Assembly (NCBI GenBank): GCA_003247575.1
Contig: QJZC01000023.1
Location: 1 to 64,000 of the forward strand
Length of the DNA: 64,000 nt
Origin: Pseudomonadota bacterium
Lineage (GTDB): Bacteria; Myxococcota_A; UBA9160; SZUA-336
Direction of reading: 5' to 3'
This document shows, piece by piece, positions 1 to 9,151 of this stretch. Numbering within the stretch: position 1 is the stretch's first letter; each line of letters begins with the position of its first letter. The notes under the pieces were generated by a model that had not been told where the DNA came from, made no database searches, and worked only from the letters and a program-made list of their open reading frames with translations. The position numbers and the translations under genes were made by a program.

Positions 1-479
1 GCTCGACCGAGCCCGAGATGCCCAGTCTCGTCGATATCCCCGAACTCGAGACGGCCTTGGAGATACCCCGCACCCACCATGACATAGGGTTGGATCCGCC
101 CGGTCAGTAGGAACAGCTTCCCCATGAGCATTCCCGACCAAAGCTCGAGATCGCCGGAGACGGTGGTTCCGCCCACAGTGAGGTCGATCGGAAGGTCGTC
201 GTATCGCTCTCCCATCAGCTCGATCGCGAACCGGGACCCGAGCCGCACCCCGAGCGTTCCCGACCACACGTCGGAGTCTCCGACACTCAAACGAGGATCA
301 CCGAGCGCAAGCGCATCCTCGACCTCATCGTTCAGATCGTCGCCGAACTGCTCTCCGAGATGGGACCAGCTTCCCGCGATATAGAGCCCGGGTCGCTCGA
401 AGTCTTGTGCGGTCGCCATCCATGGTGCGAGCAATATCGAGAGCACACCGACCCAAGCGAACACAGCAGAGTGACACAT
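1..479 (-). CDS. Outer-membrane beta-barrel protein (3' end outside window)
   Basis: Reading leftward from an ATG at 479 gives MCHSAVFAWVGVLSILLAPW and continues open to the window edge. The N-terminus is a signal peptide with a cleavage site near MATAQ-D. The mature part alternates polar and hydrophobic residues (GTLGVRLGSRFAIELMGE, LFLLTGRIQPYVMVGAGYL), as in small porin-like or OmpA/OmpW-type barrels with about 8 strands. An AAGGAGG ribosome site at 485-491 supports the start. It lies directly downstream of a LuxR-type regulator on the same strand. The exact barrel family cannot be named because about 159 residues are visible and the end is missing. Confidence 0.7.
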   Translation of the reverse strand, partial: MCHSAVFAWVGVLSILLAPWMATAQDFERPGLYIAGSWSHLGEQFGDDLNDEVEDALALGDPRLSVGDSDVWSGTLGVRLGSRFAIELMGERYDDLPIDLTVGGTTVSGDLELWSGMLMGKLFLLTGRIQPYVMVGAGYLQGRLEFGDIDETGHLGLGR

Positions 480-506
480 GAGAGCCTCCTTTCAGCGTAC
501 CGCTCA

Positions 507-532
507 GCATACCGGGAAGCTCCAGGGTATGC
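507..532. promoter_or_regulatory. Inverted repeat upstream of the barrel gene (possible operator)
   Basis: GCATACC at 507-513 and GGTATGC at 526-532 form a perfect 7-bp inverted repeat, centred about 40 bp before the barrel start. It lies between the LuxR-type gene and the outer-membrane protein, where a regulator site could sit. No clear -35/-10 pair was recognised, so operator function is inference. Confidence 0.3.
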
Positions 533-622
533 AGGCACGACTTCCCAGCACGCGCGCAACTCACTCGCAACTCGACCAGAAACTCGGAGCGAAGTCGGGG
601 AGTATGCGGTCTCCCGAGAAGC

Positions 623-1744
623 TCAGCCTCCGCCGAGCCACGTGAAGGTTCGAAGTCGATCGATGACGGCCGACTGACTTCCGACACCCAGCTTGCTTGC
701 CACTCGCTTGAAGTAGGTGCGGGCGGTCTCGTAGCGGATGCCGCGCACCTCCGCCGCCTCTCTCAGGTTGAGGGTCGCCGCCAGTGCCACCGCGAGCGCC
801 GCCTCGGCGCGAGAGAGACCAAAGCTCCTGCGGAGCAGGTCACACTGGTCGCGGATCGGTAGCTCCGGCGGAATCACCCACACGAGAGCGCACCCAGGGA
901 GGACGCTGCCGAAGACCAAGGGGGTGACGAGAGCCAGAGCGAAACAGCATCCACTCGAGTCGTGCAATGCGACGGCGCTTCCGAGCGCTGCCTTGCTCGA
1001 CGCCGCCCTCGCGACAGCGGAGCGCAGCTCGCGCGTCTCGGCATCGAGCACAGCGCAGAGCCGCCCGGCACGGTTGCGCAGTCCGCCCTCACGCCGAAGC
1101 ACTTCCTCGGCCGCCAGATTCAGCTCGCGGATTCCGCCTTGCGCATCGACGATCAGTGCGCCGACGCAGATCTGATCGAGCACGCTCGACGACCACGAGT
1201 GACTCGCCTCCAGAGGAATGAGACTGAACCTCAATCGTTCGATCAGTAGAAACGTCTGTCGCAGGTGAGGCATGATCCGCGCGCCCAGCTTCTCGTGTTC
1301 CGGATTCCAGTCCGTGACTCCGGTGCGTGCAATGACCGCGACCAGAAGCTCATCCACACCGTCTCGCAGGACAGGGAACCCGCCGTAGACGACATCGGGC
1401 CCGAACTCTGCGGGCCGCAGTCGCTCGTTGTAGAACCGGGTTCGCTCGAGCTCCCTCGGAGAGAACTCATCGAACCCGTGCCCGAAGTGCCCTTCGCGAT
1501 AGCGCCGGCTGATCTCCGCCCATGGGTTGCGCGGAACATCCGTCTCCGGAAGCGGATGTGCTTCGAGGTCGACACCGGCAGCGAACGTCGGTGCTCCACC
1601 CTTCCAACCGGGAGCGAGACTGATCAGCACGGCCATTTCCGGCAGCTCGCGCCCAATCGCCTGCACCACGTGCGCCCAAGGACTCGCAAGCAGCGGAGCC
1701 TCCAGACAGGCCTCGGCAATCCGTACGATGGACGCTTCGCTCAT
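623..1744 (-). CDS. LuxR-type (GerE HTH) transcriptional regulator
   Basis: 373 residues. The C-terminal 70 residues hold a LuxR/GerE helix-turn-helix: GLSRAEAALAVALAATLNLR, then an EVRGIRYETARTYFKRVASK recognition segment and KLGVGSQ. The middle (about 185-285) looks like a PAS-type sensor (ALIVDAQGGIRELNLAAEEV). The N-terminal 180 residues are not assigned. No AHL-binding (autoinducer) domain was recognised, so it is not a classical quorum-sensing LuxR. It precedes the outer-membrane barrel gene by about 140 bp on the same strand and follows the acylase/exporter run. Ligand and targets are unknown. Confidence 0.8.
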   Translation of the reverse strand: MSEASIVRIAEACLEAPLLASPWAHVVQAIGRELPEMAVLISLAPGWKGGAPTFAAGVDLEAHPLPETDVPRNPWAEISRRYREGHFGHGFDEFSPRELERTRFYNERLRPAEFGPDVVYGGFPVLRDGVDELLVAVIARTGVTDWNPEHEKLGARIMPHLRQTFLLIERLRFSLIPLEASHSWSSSVLDQICVGALIVDAQGGIRELNLAAEEVLRREGGLRNRAGRLCAVLDAETRELRSAVARAASSKAALGSAVALHDSSGCCFALALVTPLVFGSVLPGCALVWVIPPELPIRDQCDLLRRSFGLSRAEAALAVALAATLNLREAAEVRGIRYETARTYFKRVASKLGVGSQSAVIDRLRTFTWLGGG

Positions 1745-1899
1745 GACCTCGCGCAGCCTCCCACCACTCCCACCAAGGGGAAGGAGCCAATCACCCTACC
1801 ACAGGAGTGCGCAGCGAAAGACGCACGCACGAAGGATTCATTCGGACTTAAGCTCGCATGCGCGCGCGACGTCTAGCGTCGGTTCGAGGAGGCGCTGCT

Positions 1900-3141
1900 T
1901 CAGCTCGCGCGGCTCGTTCGTCTGCGGAGGAGCCATTGGATGGGGACGAACAGACCGGTAGCGGTGAGCAAGGCCGCACGCACACCGAGGGCCCGCCCCA
2001 ACGCCCCGAGTGCGGGCCCTCCGGTCACCTGGCCGAGTGCGTCCGCCTGCGACGTCATCGAGAGCACCGTCGCTCTGACCGAACGGTCGAGCTGCTGATT
2101 GGTCCACGTAGCCAGCAACGGCCCCTGCGTTCCCCGCAGCAAGGTTCCGATCAGGTAGCCGAACAGCGCGGATGCGGTCGCCGGTGCCAACGCGAACAGC
2201 CCGAATCCCACGATCACACCCAAATTCATGAGCAGGAGCCCGCGCCGCAGCTCCCGCGGCTCGTCGAATCGCACCCAGCGACGGACGAGCTCGGCGGCCC
2301 CGATCCCTATGAGCAGCACCAGCACGCGCATCCCCCCGAACAAGGTCAGCCCGCTCGCTCCCGCCCAGTCTGGCAGCGCGAAGTTCTGGAGCAAGTGCAG
2401 CTCCCATAGGCGATCGAGCGGCTCACTGGCAATTCCGCCGAGCAAGGTCAGAGCGACGATGACGAGCAAGGTAGGCTGTTCTCGAATCGCCGCGACGCCG
2501 GCGCGGAACGTGCCCACCATCGCGCCCCTGTGCCTGCGCTCCTCATCGGCGCCGTCGCGACCAAGCGGCATCGTCTCCGGCATGATCAGGTACAGTGTGA
2601 CGGCGAAGAGCAGCATGCCTCCACCGGCAATCCGCATCGGCAGCGCAAGCGACGTCCCCCCCAGCCATACGCCGAGCAGAATCCCGATCAGCGCGCCCGC
2701 GCGGCCCACCTGGCTACGCCGTACAAAGACCTCGCCGACTCCCTCGTTCTGAAGCTCGTCGACCAGCCAAGCCGTCTGTGCACCACTGATGAACGTGTGC
2801 CCGACTCCCCAGACAACCTGCGCGGCAAGGATCGTGGCAAAGCTCGTCCAAGCGCTCTCGATCCAGAAGCCGATGCCCACGACCGCGTAGCCGATCCACA
2901 CCGAGAGTCGTCTACTGTAGACGTCCGCGACCACGCCGGTGGGAATCTCGAACAGGAAGACCGAGAGCTCGAGCACCGAACCGACGAGGATCAGCTCGAA
3001 GGGATCCAGACCCGCCTCGCGAATTCGATACAGCGACGACACCGTCGAGTAGAGCGCGAAGCAGCTGGCGAAGACGAAGCCCGATGCCAGGTACACCCGC
3101 ACCGCTCGTTTGCGCAAGACGGTCGCCGAAGCTCCTTCCAC
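1900..3141 (-). CDS. MFS transporter (probable exporter)
   Basis: 413 residues with about 12 hydrophobic segments. The loop after TM2 carries an MFS motif-A-like sequence (GVVADVYSRRLSVWIGY). TM3-TM5 include AQVVWGVGHTFISGAQTAWL, typical of drug/H+ antiporter-type MFS proteins. It starts with GTG 18 bp after the stop of the preceding GNAT gene, so it is probably the last gene of a four-gene transcript (acylase, DinB-like, GNAT, MFS). Substrate is unknown. An efflux role beside hydrolase and acetyltransferase genes would suit detoxification of an amide-type compound, but that is inference. Confidence 0.8.
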   Translation of the reverse strand: MEGASATVLRKRAVRVYLASGFVFASCFALYSTVSSLYRIREAGLDPFELILVGSVLELSVFLFEIPTGVVADVYSRRLSVWIGYAVVGIGFWIESAWTSFATILAAQVVWGVGHTFISGAQTAWLVDELQNEGVGEVFVRRSQVGRAGALIGILLGVWLGGTSLALPMRIAGGGMLLFAVTLYLIMPETMPLGRDGADEERRHRGAMVGTFRAGVAAIREQPTLLVIVALTLLGGIASEPLDRLWELHLLQNFALPDWAGASGLTLFGGMRVLVLLIGIGAAELVRRWVRFDEPRELRRGLLLMNLGVIVGFGLFALAPATASALFGYLIGTLLRGTQGPLLATWTNQQLDRSVRATVLSMTSQADALGQVTGGPALGALGRALGVRAALLTATGLFVPIQWLLRRRTSRAS

Positions 3142-3159
3142 GCGCGCGCCGAGCTCGGC

Positions 3160-3804
3160 CTACAGATCGATCCGCATGCGGGCCGTGCCGGGCGCACCAA
3201 TCAGGGCCTCGAAGTCAGGGTGGCGCTTCTCGTCCGCCACTGCGAAACCCTGGCGTTCATAGCAGCGCAGCGCGGGCAGGTTCCCGATCATGCAGTTCAA
3301 CTGTGCACAGCGGTGACCCCGCTCGCGCCCGCGTTCCAAGATCTGTTCGAGCAACCGAGATACGATCCCACTGCGCCGGACCCGCGGCAGGGCAGCCACC
3401 CACTCGACCACCCAGGCCCCGGGCTCGTCCTCGACCATACAAGCGAGGAAGGGCGCGAAGCGCGTGTACAGAAGCTCGAGATGCGCCGGACTCCAGCCCT
3501 CGGCGCCGAGTTCCTCGACCAGAGCCGCTACGAAGTGCTCGGCCAACGTCTCCGAGGGGTCGTACCCGCTGAGAGCCGCGACAGGCGCGCCGTCGAGCTC
3601 AGCGACGAGGAATCCGCTGACGTGCGCGAAGCTCCGCTTGCGCGAACGCGCGATTCTTGCCATCCACTCGAGCCGTGGCGCATCGGGTCCGGGAAACGCG
3701 ACGTCCCAGAAGCCCAGCGGTCGGTGAGAACGCGCAGCTTCCATCTGAACCCATGCGATGAAGCTGGCGTCGGCTTCACTCGCTTCACGAATCTGAACGT
3801 CCAT
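3160..3804 (-). CDS. GNAT-family N-acetyltransferase
   Basis: 214 residues beginning MDVQIREASEADASFIAWVQ, a standard GNAT opening. The acetyl-CoA segment is RVRRSGIVSRLLEQILERG, a variant of the R/Q-x-x-G-x-G/A loop with I in place of the second Gly. It is followed by the motif-B-like ALRCYERQGFAVADEKRH. It transfers acetyl groups from acetyl-CoA to an unknown amine. It sits between the DinB-like gene (48 bp) and the MFS gene (18 bp) on the same strand, which suggests co-transcription. Confidence 0.8.
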   Translation of the reverse strand: MDVQIREASEADASFIAWVQMEAARSHRPLGFWDVAFPGPDAPRLEWMARIARSRKRSFAHVSGFLVAELDGAPVAALSGYDPSETLAEHFVAALVEELGAEGWSPAHLELLYTRFAPFLACMVEDEPGAWVVEWVAALPRVRRSGIVSRLLEQILERGRERGHRCAQLNCMIGNLPALRCYERQGFAVADEKRHPDFEALIGAPGTARMRIDL

Positions 3805-3852
3805 GGGCCGCGTAGAGTAACACTCCAGCCTGCGGCAGTGGACCCCCGAGTC

Positions 3853-4800
3853 TCAAGCCATGATGGCCACGAACGACGCAAGGGCGTTCGACACTGCCTC
3901 GGCCTGCGGCGAAGAAGCGTCCGAACCAGATGGAATCTCGACCTGTATGTGCCCTAGGGCCTGCTCTGGAGTCATGCTCTTCGTCCAGGGGCGCCACGCC
4001 ACCTCTGCGGGAACGCGCAGCCGGAGTGCGCAATCTTCCGCGAGCCCACCGCGCAGAAGCCACCCTTCGGCCTGACGTTCGAGCGTCCAGCCCAATGCGA
4101 TCGCACCAACCGTCTCGATCGAGAGCGCCGCCCCGACAGGCACGGCTACGCCACGAAGGGCATGCGGAAAACCCCTTGCGAACGTCTCGAGCACCGGGCT
4201 CAAGAGCTCCCCCGCGTAAAGGGGTGCTTGCTCCGTAGCGTCGCGGAGCTGCTGCTGGTGGTGCCACTTCTCCGTATACTCGCGCGCGACGTCGAACCAG
4301 TTCGGGGACGACCACTCACCGGCCCAAGCGACGCCGACGCCGGGCGCCATCGGATCGAGCTCTGCGAAGAGCTCGAGCACGATCGGGTCGTAGAAGCGCA
4401 AGAGCTCGATCAGAATCTGCGGACTGATGCGGAACATCCCCTGCATGAAGCGCTGGTTGTCGCTCTGGATGAAATCCGTGAGCGCCTGCACGTCATCGAA
4501 GTGCTGGCGCTCCGCCACGTAGCGATCGCGGCAACCGGTGACACGTCTCAGGCTACCGTGCAGCAGGTGCGCCACCAGATCCTTTACGCTGCGATTCGGA
4601 TGCACCGTCGGTCGCGCCCACGCATCGGCCGGGAGCCCCTCGAGCAGCTCGAGGAGCGCTGCGTTCACGCGACGGAACGGCTCCCCTACGGAGATCGGCG
4701 CTCGCGCATCCAGCACGGGCAGATCTGAGATCGGTTTCGTATCCGACACCCTCGCCTCCAGCTCGTTCATCTGCACCGGGGTCAGGATACGCAACCGCAC
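3853..4800 (-). CDS. DinB-like / mycothiol maleylpyruvate isomerase-type protein
   Basis: 315 residues. The N-terminal half resembles the four-helix DinB/MDMPI fold: a helix with SVKDLVAHLLHG (His78, His81) and a later helix EYTEKWHHQQQLRDA supply the usual metal-binding histidines. The C-terminal 120 residues are beta-rich (ALSIETVGAIALGWTLE). Family members are metal-dependent thiol-using or DNA-damage-induced enzymes of often unknown substrate. The organism type does not suggest mycothiol, so the cofactor is open. It starts 21 bp after the acylase stop. An internal ATG (MNELEARV) is an alternative start. Confidence 0.65.
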   Translation of the reverse strand: MRLRILTPVQMNELEARVSDTKPISDLPVLDARAPISVGEPFRRVNAALLELLEGLPADAWARPTVHPNRSVKDLVAHLLHGSLRRVTGCRDRYVAERQHFDDVQALTDFIQSDNQRFMQGMFRISPQILIELLRFYDPIVLELFAELDPMAPGVGVAWAGEWSSPNWFDVAREYTEKWHHQQQLRDATEQAPLYAGELLSPVLETFARGFPHALRGVAVPVGAALSIETVGAIALGWTLERQAEGWLLRGGLAEDCALRLRVPAEVAWRPWTKSMTPEQALGHIQVEIPSGSDASSPQAEAVSNALASFVAIMA

Positions 4801-4821
4801 CTATTCGCGCAGCGCTCGCCG

Positions 4822-7812
4822 TCAGCGCGCAGGGACCAAAGTGACCTCCGACCCCACGCGTCCCACGAGGTCACGCGAATCGCTGATCAGTGGGCTCGTC
4901 TCGTTGGTGAGATACTCGATGAGACGATTCACGTAGAGCGGGCTGCCGAGGACTCCACTCTGTCCGCCGGGGAGGCTGGACTCGGCGCGAATTCCACGAC
5001 CTCCCGCTTGGATCTCGGCGACGAAGCGCCTCGCTGGCCCCGCGCGCACGACGTGTTCTTCAACGTTCCGGGGCCGTCCCGCGGTGTTGGCCACATCGAC
5101 GGTGAAGAGCCCCCCATCGATCGGGATTCCGGGCAGTCCAGCGCCCAGGCTTCCCTCCGGACGCGCTGCGAGTGGAGCCGGGAACGCCCCTCCCGCTGGC
5201 GGAATCGAGAACGGCTCGCCCAAGGGATGGTCCAGGATCGCGCGATGCAGCAGTCCCCAGCGGTAGTCTTCTTGTCGGGTCGAGTGATCGAACGCAGCGG
5301 CAAAGTCATCACCAGCCAAGCGATCGAGCGCAGACGCGAGACTACGAAGCAGGATCAGGTCTCGCCGGTCGCGCGCGTCGGGGATTCCTGGAACCTCGAA
5401 GAAGTCGAGCCCCGATTCGCCCAAGCCTTCCGTGTCTTCGAAGCGCTCGAGCAGGCGACGCAGGCCTGTGAGTGGCTCGCCGCTTCCCGAGAAGAGCTCC
5501 AGACCGCGCCGCTCGAGCGTGGCAACGAGGATGCTCTCGAGCGCGTCCGTGCGCCACGTCGAGTAGAGCGTCGTCGCGATGCTGTTGGAGATCTCGGACT
5601 CACTCGGCTCTTCGAGTGAAGTCGGTGTATCGCTCGCATCGAACCCCTCGGGAATGCCCGTCGGACTGGTCAGGTCCCAAGCTCGGATCCGTTCCACCGC
5701 TTCACGGATGCGGGGATCGGAAGCCAACCTACGAAGCTCTGCGGGCGCGTCGCTTCGCTGAGCCCGCTCGAACGCATCGAGCAGGAAGGGCCGGAACACT
5801 CCGGCATCGCTCAACACGACGTCGGCCTGGATGGCTCGGAGATCGTCTGCGCGGATCGGCTTCCCGCTGCGAAGCAGCTCGTCGAGCAGGCGCGTGATGC
5901 GACCGGCTCGAATTCCCGGTGCATAGCGGTCGCTCAGATACAGGATCCCGCCGCTCGGTCGCATTTCATTCAGTGGATCGTTGTCGAGGGTGGTCCCTGC
6001 GGTGTCGTTGTTGGCACTCGTAACGACGCCGAGCGGTGGATTGAGCAGCTGAGGCATCTCGGCGAAGGGGAGGATCTCGAACCCGAGCGCACGCTCGCGG
6101 TCGAAGCTTCGCGCAGGCACCCACTCGTTTCCGCCCTGGCCATTGCGGATCAGAAACGGCGGCGTGCCGACGACGGTGCCCTGCTCCAGATCCTCGCGCA
6201 GCGGCAGCTCACCCGTAGGCACATAGGCGATGTTCCCACGTCGATCCGCGTAGAGCAGATTCTGAGACCCGATGTCGATCCGCTGCACTGCACCTACGAA
6301 GTCACGAAAGTTCCGCGCAAGGTTCAACCCACGGATTCCGTCCAGGCCACTGCCCGGGCTCGTACCGGTGAACTGCACGCTGATCGCCAACCCACTCTCC
6401 AGATCGAGCTCCACGATCGGACCCGCGTTTCGACGCGGCACGATCGGTACGAACGGCGGAATCTCCAGCGGAGCAGCCTGCATGTCGTCGGCGGATGCGG
6501 CGCCAGACGCGTCGGGCTCCGCATCCGGATCCTCCGCGCCTTCCGCTGGAAAGGTCAGGGGCCCAGGCGGGATCACCACGATCGAGTCGAGGACGCCGTC
6601 CCCGATGGTATTCGCGCGGAAGATCTGCGGGAGCAGGACCACCGGCTCACGCGTTCCATCGAACACCGTGCTCAGCAGGCTGGGAGACCGGAAGTCGAGC
6701 ACCAGCTGCTCCTGATACACATCAGTCAGATCGAGCGGATTGACGGTCGCCCCCCACGTGATGTTCTGGTTGTGCCCGAGAGCCACGTATGGCGCTCCCG
6801 GAAAGCTGCTGCCCGCTACCTCGAACCCATCGCGTGGCGCGCTCAGGTGGACCGGGTAGAACACGGAAGGGGCGCCGAGCGGCAGATGCGGATCATTCGC
6901 CAAGATCGGCATGCCTGTTGCGCTACGCGCACCGGATACCACGAAGGCATTGCTGCCTCGATCCTTGTCCAGCCCCGAGAGCCCGCCAGCCATCTGGAGG
7001 CGTTCGAGTCGCTCGACCATGCGGCGAACGAGGCGTAAGGTCGCGGGCTCGAGAAACGCGGCGGCCGCTCTCGGTCGCCCGCGGCGGCGCGGCGGGGTGA
7101 CGGCCGGCAGGCCGAGCTCGGCGGGATCCCGCGATGCATCCGGTACGACCGTTGCGGGGTCAAACGGTGCAATCGGGTTCGTGTCCTCGAAGAACAGCGC
7201 CTGACCATCGAATCCCTGAGCGGCCCCGGCAGCCTGATAGCTCATCAAGGTCGCGGTACGCGGCAGGTCACTCAGGTCGAGCGCGAGGCCGAAGGCGATC
7301 AGCCGAGCGATCCGAACGGAGTCCTCGGGAGTCCACGAGCGAATCCGGGTCAGCTCGAGCGGCGTGTACTCCGGAGGTAGTGGACGACTCGCGAGGACTG
7401 CGTTGACCCCCGCGGCATAGGCCCGCAGCCCACTGCGCGTCGCGGGCGAGAGTCGATCGAGCGTCTCCTCGGCATTGCGCCCGACACCCAACAGCCGCAC
7501 CTGGATGTCGGACGGCAACGCAGGCGGACCGAGCAGCTCGGCGAGCGTTCCCTCCGCCATGCGTCGCATGGAGTCCATTTGGAAGAGCCGGTCCTGAGCG
7601 TGCACGAAGCCCTGGGCAAACAACAGATCGCGCTCATTCGCAGCGAAGATGTGCGGCACTCCGGACTCGTCGCGAACGATGCGCACGGGAGACAGAAGCC
7701 CCGAGAGCTCGAGTGTCGTCGCACCCTGAGCGCGCACCTCTCCCAGGGCAAGGAACGTAGACAGAGTCAGCGCGAATGTGGCAAGTGTACGGCGGGATCG
7801 ACGAAGCGGCAT
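4822..7812 (-). CDS. Penicillin acylase family N-terminal-nucleophile amidohydrolase
   Basis: 996 residues from ATG 7812, chosen because AGGAGG lies 10 bp upstream (7823-7828) and the reading then opens with a signal peptide (MPLRRSRRTLATFALTL, cleavage near VRA-Q). The early block GVPHIFAANERDLLFAQGFV plus HAQDRLFQMD is the family signature. Autocleavage should occur before Ser287 in KDRGSNAFVV, giving an alpha chain and a large beta chain; the NDPHLPLG and NNDT segments fit the family. It acts in the periplasm or outside, hydrolysing an amide: a beta-lactam side chain, an acyl-homoserine lactone (PvdQ/QuiP type) or another acyl amide. Sequence alone does not decide the substrate. It heads the run acylase, DinB-like, GNAT, MFS. 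Confidence 0.9.
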   Translation of the reverse strand: MPLRRSRRTLATFALTLSTFLALGEVRAQGATTLELSGLLSPVRIVRDESGVPHIFAANERDLLFAQGFVHAQDRLFQMDSMRRMAEGTLAELLGPPALPSDIQVRLLGVGRNAEETLDRLSPATRSGLRAYAAGVNAVLASRPLPPEYTPLELTRIRSWTPEDSVRIARLIAFGLALDLSDLPRTATLMSYQAAGAAQGFDGQALFFEDTNPIAPFDPATVVPDASRDPAELGLPAVTPPRRRGRPRAAAAFLEPATLRLVRRMVERLERLQMAGGLSGLDKDRGSNAFVVSGARSATGMPILANDPHLPLGAPSVFYPVHLSAPRDGFEVAGSSFPGAPYVALGHNQNITWGATVNPLDLTDVYQEQLVLDFRSPSLLSTVFDGTREPVVLLPQIFRANTIGDGVLDSIVVIPPGPLTFPAEGAEDPDAEPDASGAASADDMQAAPLEIPPFVPIVPRRNAGPIVELDLESGLAISVQFTGTSPGSGLDGIRGLNLARNFRDFVGAVQRIDIGSQNLLYADRRGNIAYVPTGELPLREDLEQGTVVGTPPFLIRNGQGGNEWVPARSFDRERALGFEILPFAEMPQLLNPPLGVVTSANNDTAGTTLDNDPLNEMRPSGGILYLSDRYAPGIRAGRITRLLDELLRSGKPIRADDLRAIQADVVLSDAGVFRPFLLDAFERAQRSDAPAELRRLASDPRIREAVERIRAWDLTSPTGIPEGFDASDTPTSLEEPSESEISNSIATTLYSTWRTDALESILVATLERRGLELFSGSGEPLTGLRRLLERFEDTEGLGESGLDFFEVPGIPDARDRRDLILLRSLASALDRLAGDDFAAAFDHSTRQEDYRWGLLHRAILDHPLGEPFSIPPAGGAFPAPLAARPEGSLGAGLPGIPIDGGLFTVDVANTAGRPRNVEEHVVRAGPARRFVAEIQAGGRGIRAESSLPGGQSGVLGSPLYVNRLIEYLTNETSPLISDSRDLVGRVGSEVTLVPAR

Positions 7813-8028
7813 GTGCGAGGCTCCTCCTGATATCCGAGGCGACACGAGACGAACCGCTGGAGCCGGTGCAGTGATTGACACACATTCCGAGCCTCCGCCG
7901 GCAACGTGGACCCTGCCGCGTGCGCCTGAGAGAAAGTGCACGCATCCCGAGAATCGGATCGGACGCCGGCGCTCGAGAATCTGCGGCGTACGGGGTCCGG
8001 CCGCGGGCGAGACTCCGGCACGAGGCGA

Positions 8029-8595
8029 ATGAACCCGCTCACGACTTCACGGCTCGCGCTCCGACCCTTCGAAGACTCCGACTTCGAAGCGGTGCACGCG
8101 TACGCCAGCAACACACGAGTCACGCGGTACCAGACGTGGGGGCCAAATTCTACATCCGATACGCGATGCTTCATCCAGCGGGCGCGCGGGCTGCTCCTGG
8201 AGGCCGGCCCTCGAGATCTTCATCTCGCGGTCGAGGAGACTGCGCACCGGCGTGTCATCGGTGGCTGCGAGCTGCTTCCGAGACGAACCGAGTATCACGA
8301 GTACGAGATCGGCTACTCGATCCACCCGGACCACTGGGGGCGAGGCTTCGGCAGAGAGGCGGTGACTCGCCTACTCTACTTCGCATTCGAGGAGGTTGCG
8401 GCACACCGCGTCTTCGCCTACATCGATCCGGAGAACACAGCCTCCATTCGCCTGGCAGAACGCGTCGGACTGCGCCGGGAAGGGCATCAGATTCGCGACG
8501 TCCAGATCGATGGTGAGTGGCGCGACACCTTCGTCTATGCCGTCTTGAGGGACGAGTTCCGAGCGACAGCCGAGTCGCCGGAGCTGCGCCGGTAA
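8029..8595 (+). CDS. RimJ/RimL-type GNAT N-acetyltransferase
   Basis: 188 residues from ATG 8029. The opening MNPLTTSRLALRPFEDSDFE is the classical RimJ/RimL start. The core IGYSIHPDHWGRGFGREAVT holds the acetyl-CoA-binding R-G-x-G-x-x/A loop, followed by RVFAYIDPENTASIRLAERV and the GLRREG motif. Such enzymes acetylate the N-terminus of a ribosomal protein or a small amine. It is transcribed divergently from the acylase gene. An upstream in-frame extension to 7936 has no family similarity and was dropped. Confidence 0.85.
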   Translation: MNPLTTSRLALRPFEDSDFEAVHAYASNTRVTRYQTWGPNSTSDTRCFIQRARGLLLEAGPRDLHLAVEETAHRRVIGGCELLPRRTEYHEYEIGYSIHPDHWGRGFGREAVTRLLYFAFEEVAAHRVFAYIDPENTASIRLAERVGLRREGHQIRDVQIDGEWRDTFVYAVLRDEFRATAESPELRR

Positions 8596-8603
8596 GGCCA
8601 CGC

Positions 8604-8620
8604 CTGGACTATCAGTCCAG
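8604..8620. terminator. Short hairpin between convergent genes
   Basis: CTGGACT (8604-8610) pairs perfectly with AGTCCAG (8614-8620) across a 3-nt loop, at the junction of the plus-strand GNAT and the minus-strand secreted protein. There is no T-tract, so it is at most a weak bidirectional terminator. Confidence 0.3.
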
Positions 8621-9151
8621 AGGGACGCTCCTACCTGGAGGGCTTTCCTTCCCGTGCGCAGGAGAAGATTCGATGAATCCCTGATAGCTTCCGCCTTGGG
8701 CCACGACTGCTTCCACGCTCAAGAGCCCCCGGAGTCCATTCGAGAAGTGCATCACGGCCTTGATGGTGCCGCCTTGCTCCGTGATGCCCGCGTAGGTCAG
8801 GTCTGCAACCACGGGAGCTCCACCCAACGTGCCGAAGAACTCGAGCCTGGAGCGAAACACATCCTTGAATGCACCGGGCGGATTCTGGGCAACCTCCTCG
8901 CACGATGCGAAGACCAGCGCGCGAGTCGTGCCCGGTGCTTCACCCACGATCGTACCACTGAACACGAGCACACCCGATACCTCGAGTAGACAACGCGCCC
9001 CAGCCGGCGTGAGCTCGAGCGTCGAGAAATCGACCTGTGCTGCGAAGGTTCCGGATGCCGGTAGGCGAAGCGAATCCTCTGCCTGGGCATGGGCGCTCCA
9101 GATCGGAACGAGCCAGATGAAAACCAGGACGGCCAGTACAGTTTGCTTCAC
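8612..9151 (-). CDS. Secreted protein of unknown function
   Basis: 179 residues from GTG 9151, placed 8 nt after AAGGAG. It opens with a signal peptide (MKQTVLAVLVFIWLVPIWSA, cleavage near AHA-Q). The mature part is beta-rich with repeated hydrophobic strands (LLEVSGVLVFSGTIVGE, FFGTLGGAPVVADLTYAG, LRGLLSVEAVVAQGG). The pattern resembles a small extracytoplasmic beta-barrel, but no family was recognised. It has two cysteines. No operon partner is evident, as the next gene leftward is convergent. Confidence 0.6.
   Translation of the reverse strand: MKQTVLAVLVFIWLVPIWSAHAQAEDSLRLPASGTFAAQVDFSTLELTPAGARCLLEVSGVLVFSGTIVGEAPGTTRALVFASCEEVAQNPPGAFKDVFRSRLEFFGTLGGAPVVADLTYAGITEQGGTIKAVMHFSNGLRGLLSVEAVVAQGGSYQGFIESSPAHGKESPPGRSVPLD

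Noticed and set aside
2530-3957. 475-codon plus-strand open frame opposite the MFS and GNAT genes
   Set aside because: It mirrors the opposite-strand genes, has no ribosome site or family motif, and reflects high-GC codon bias.
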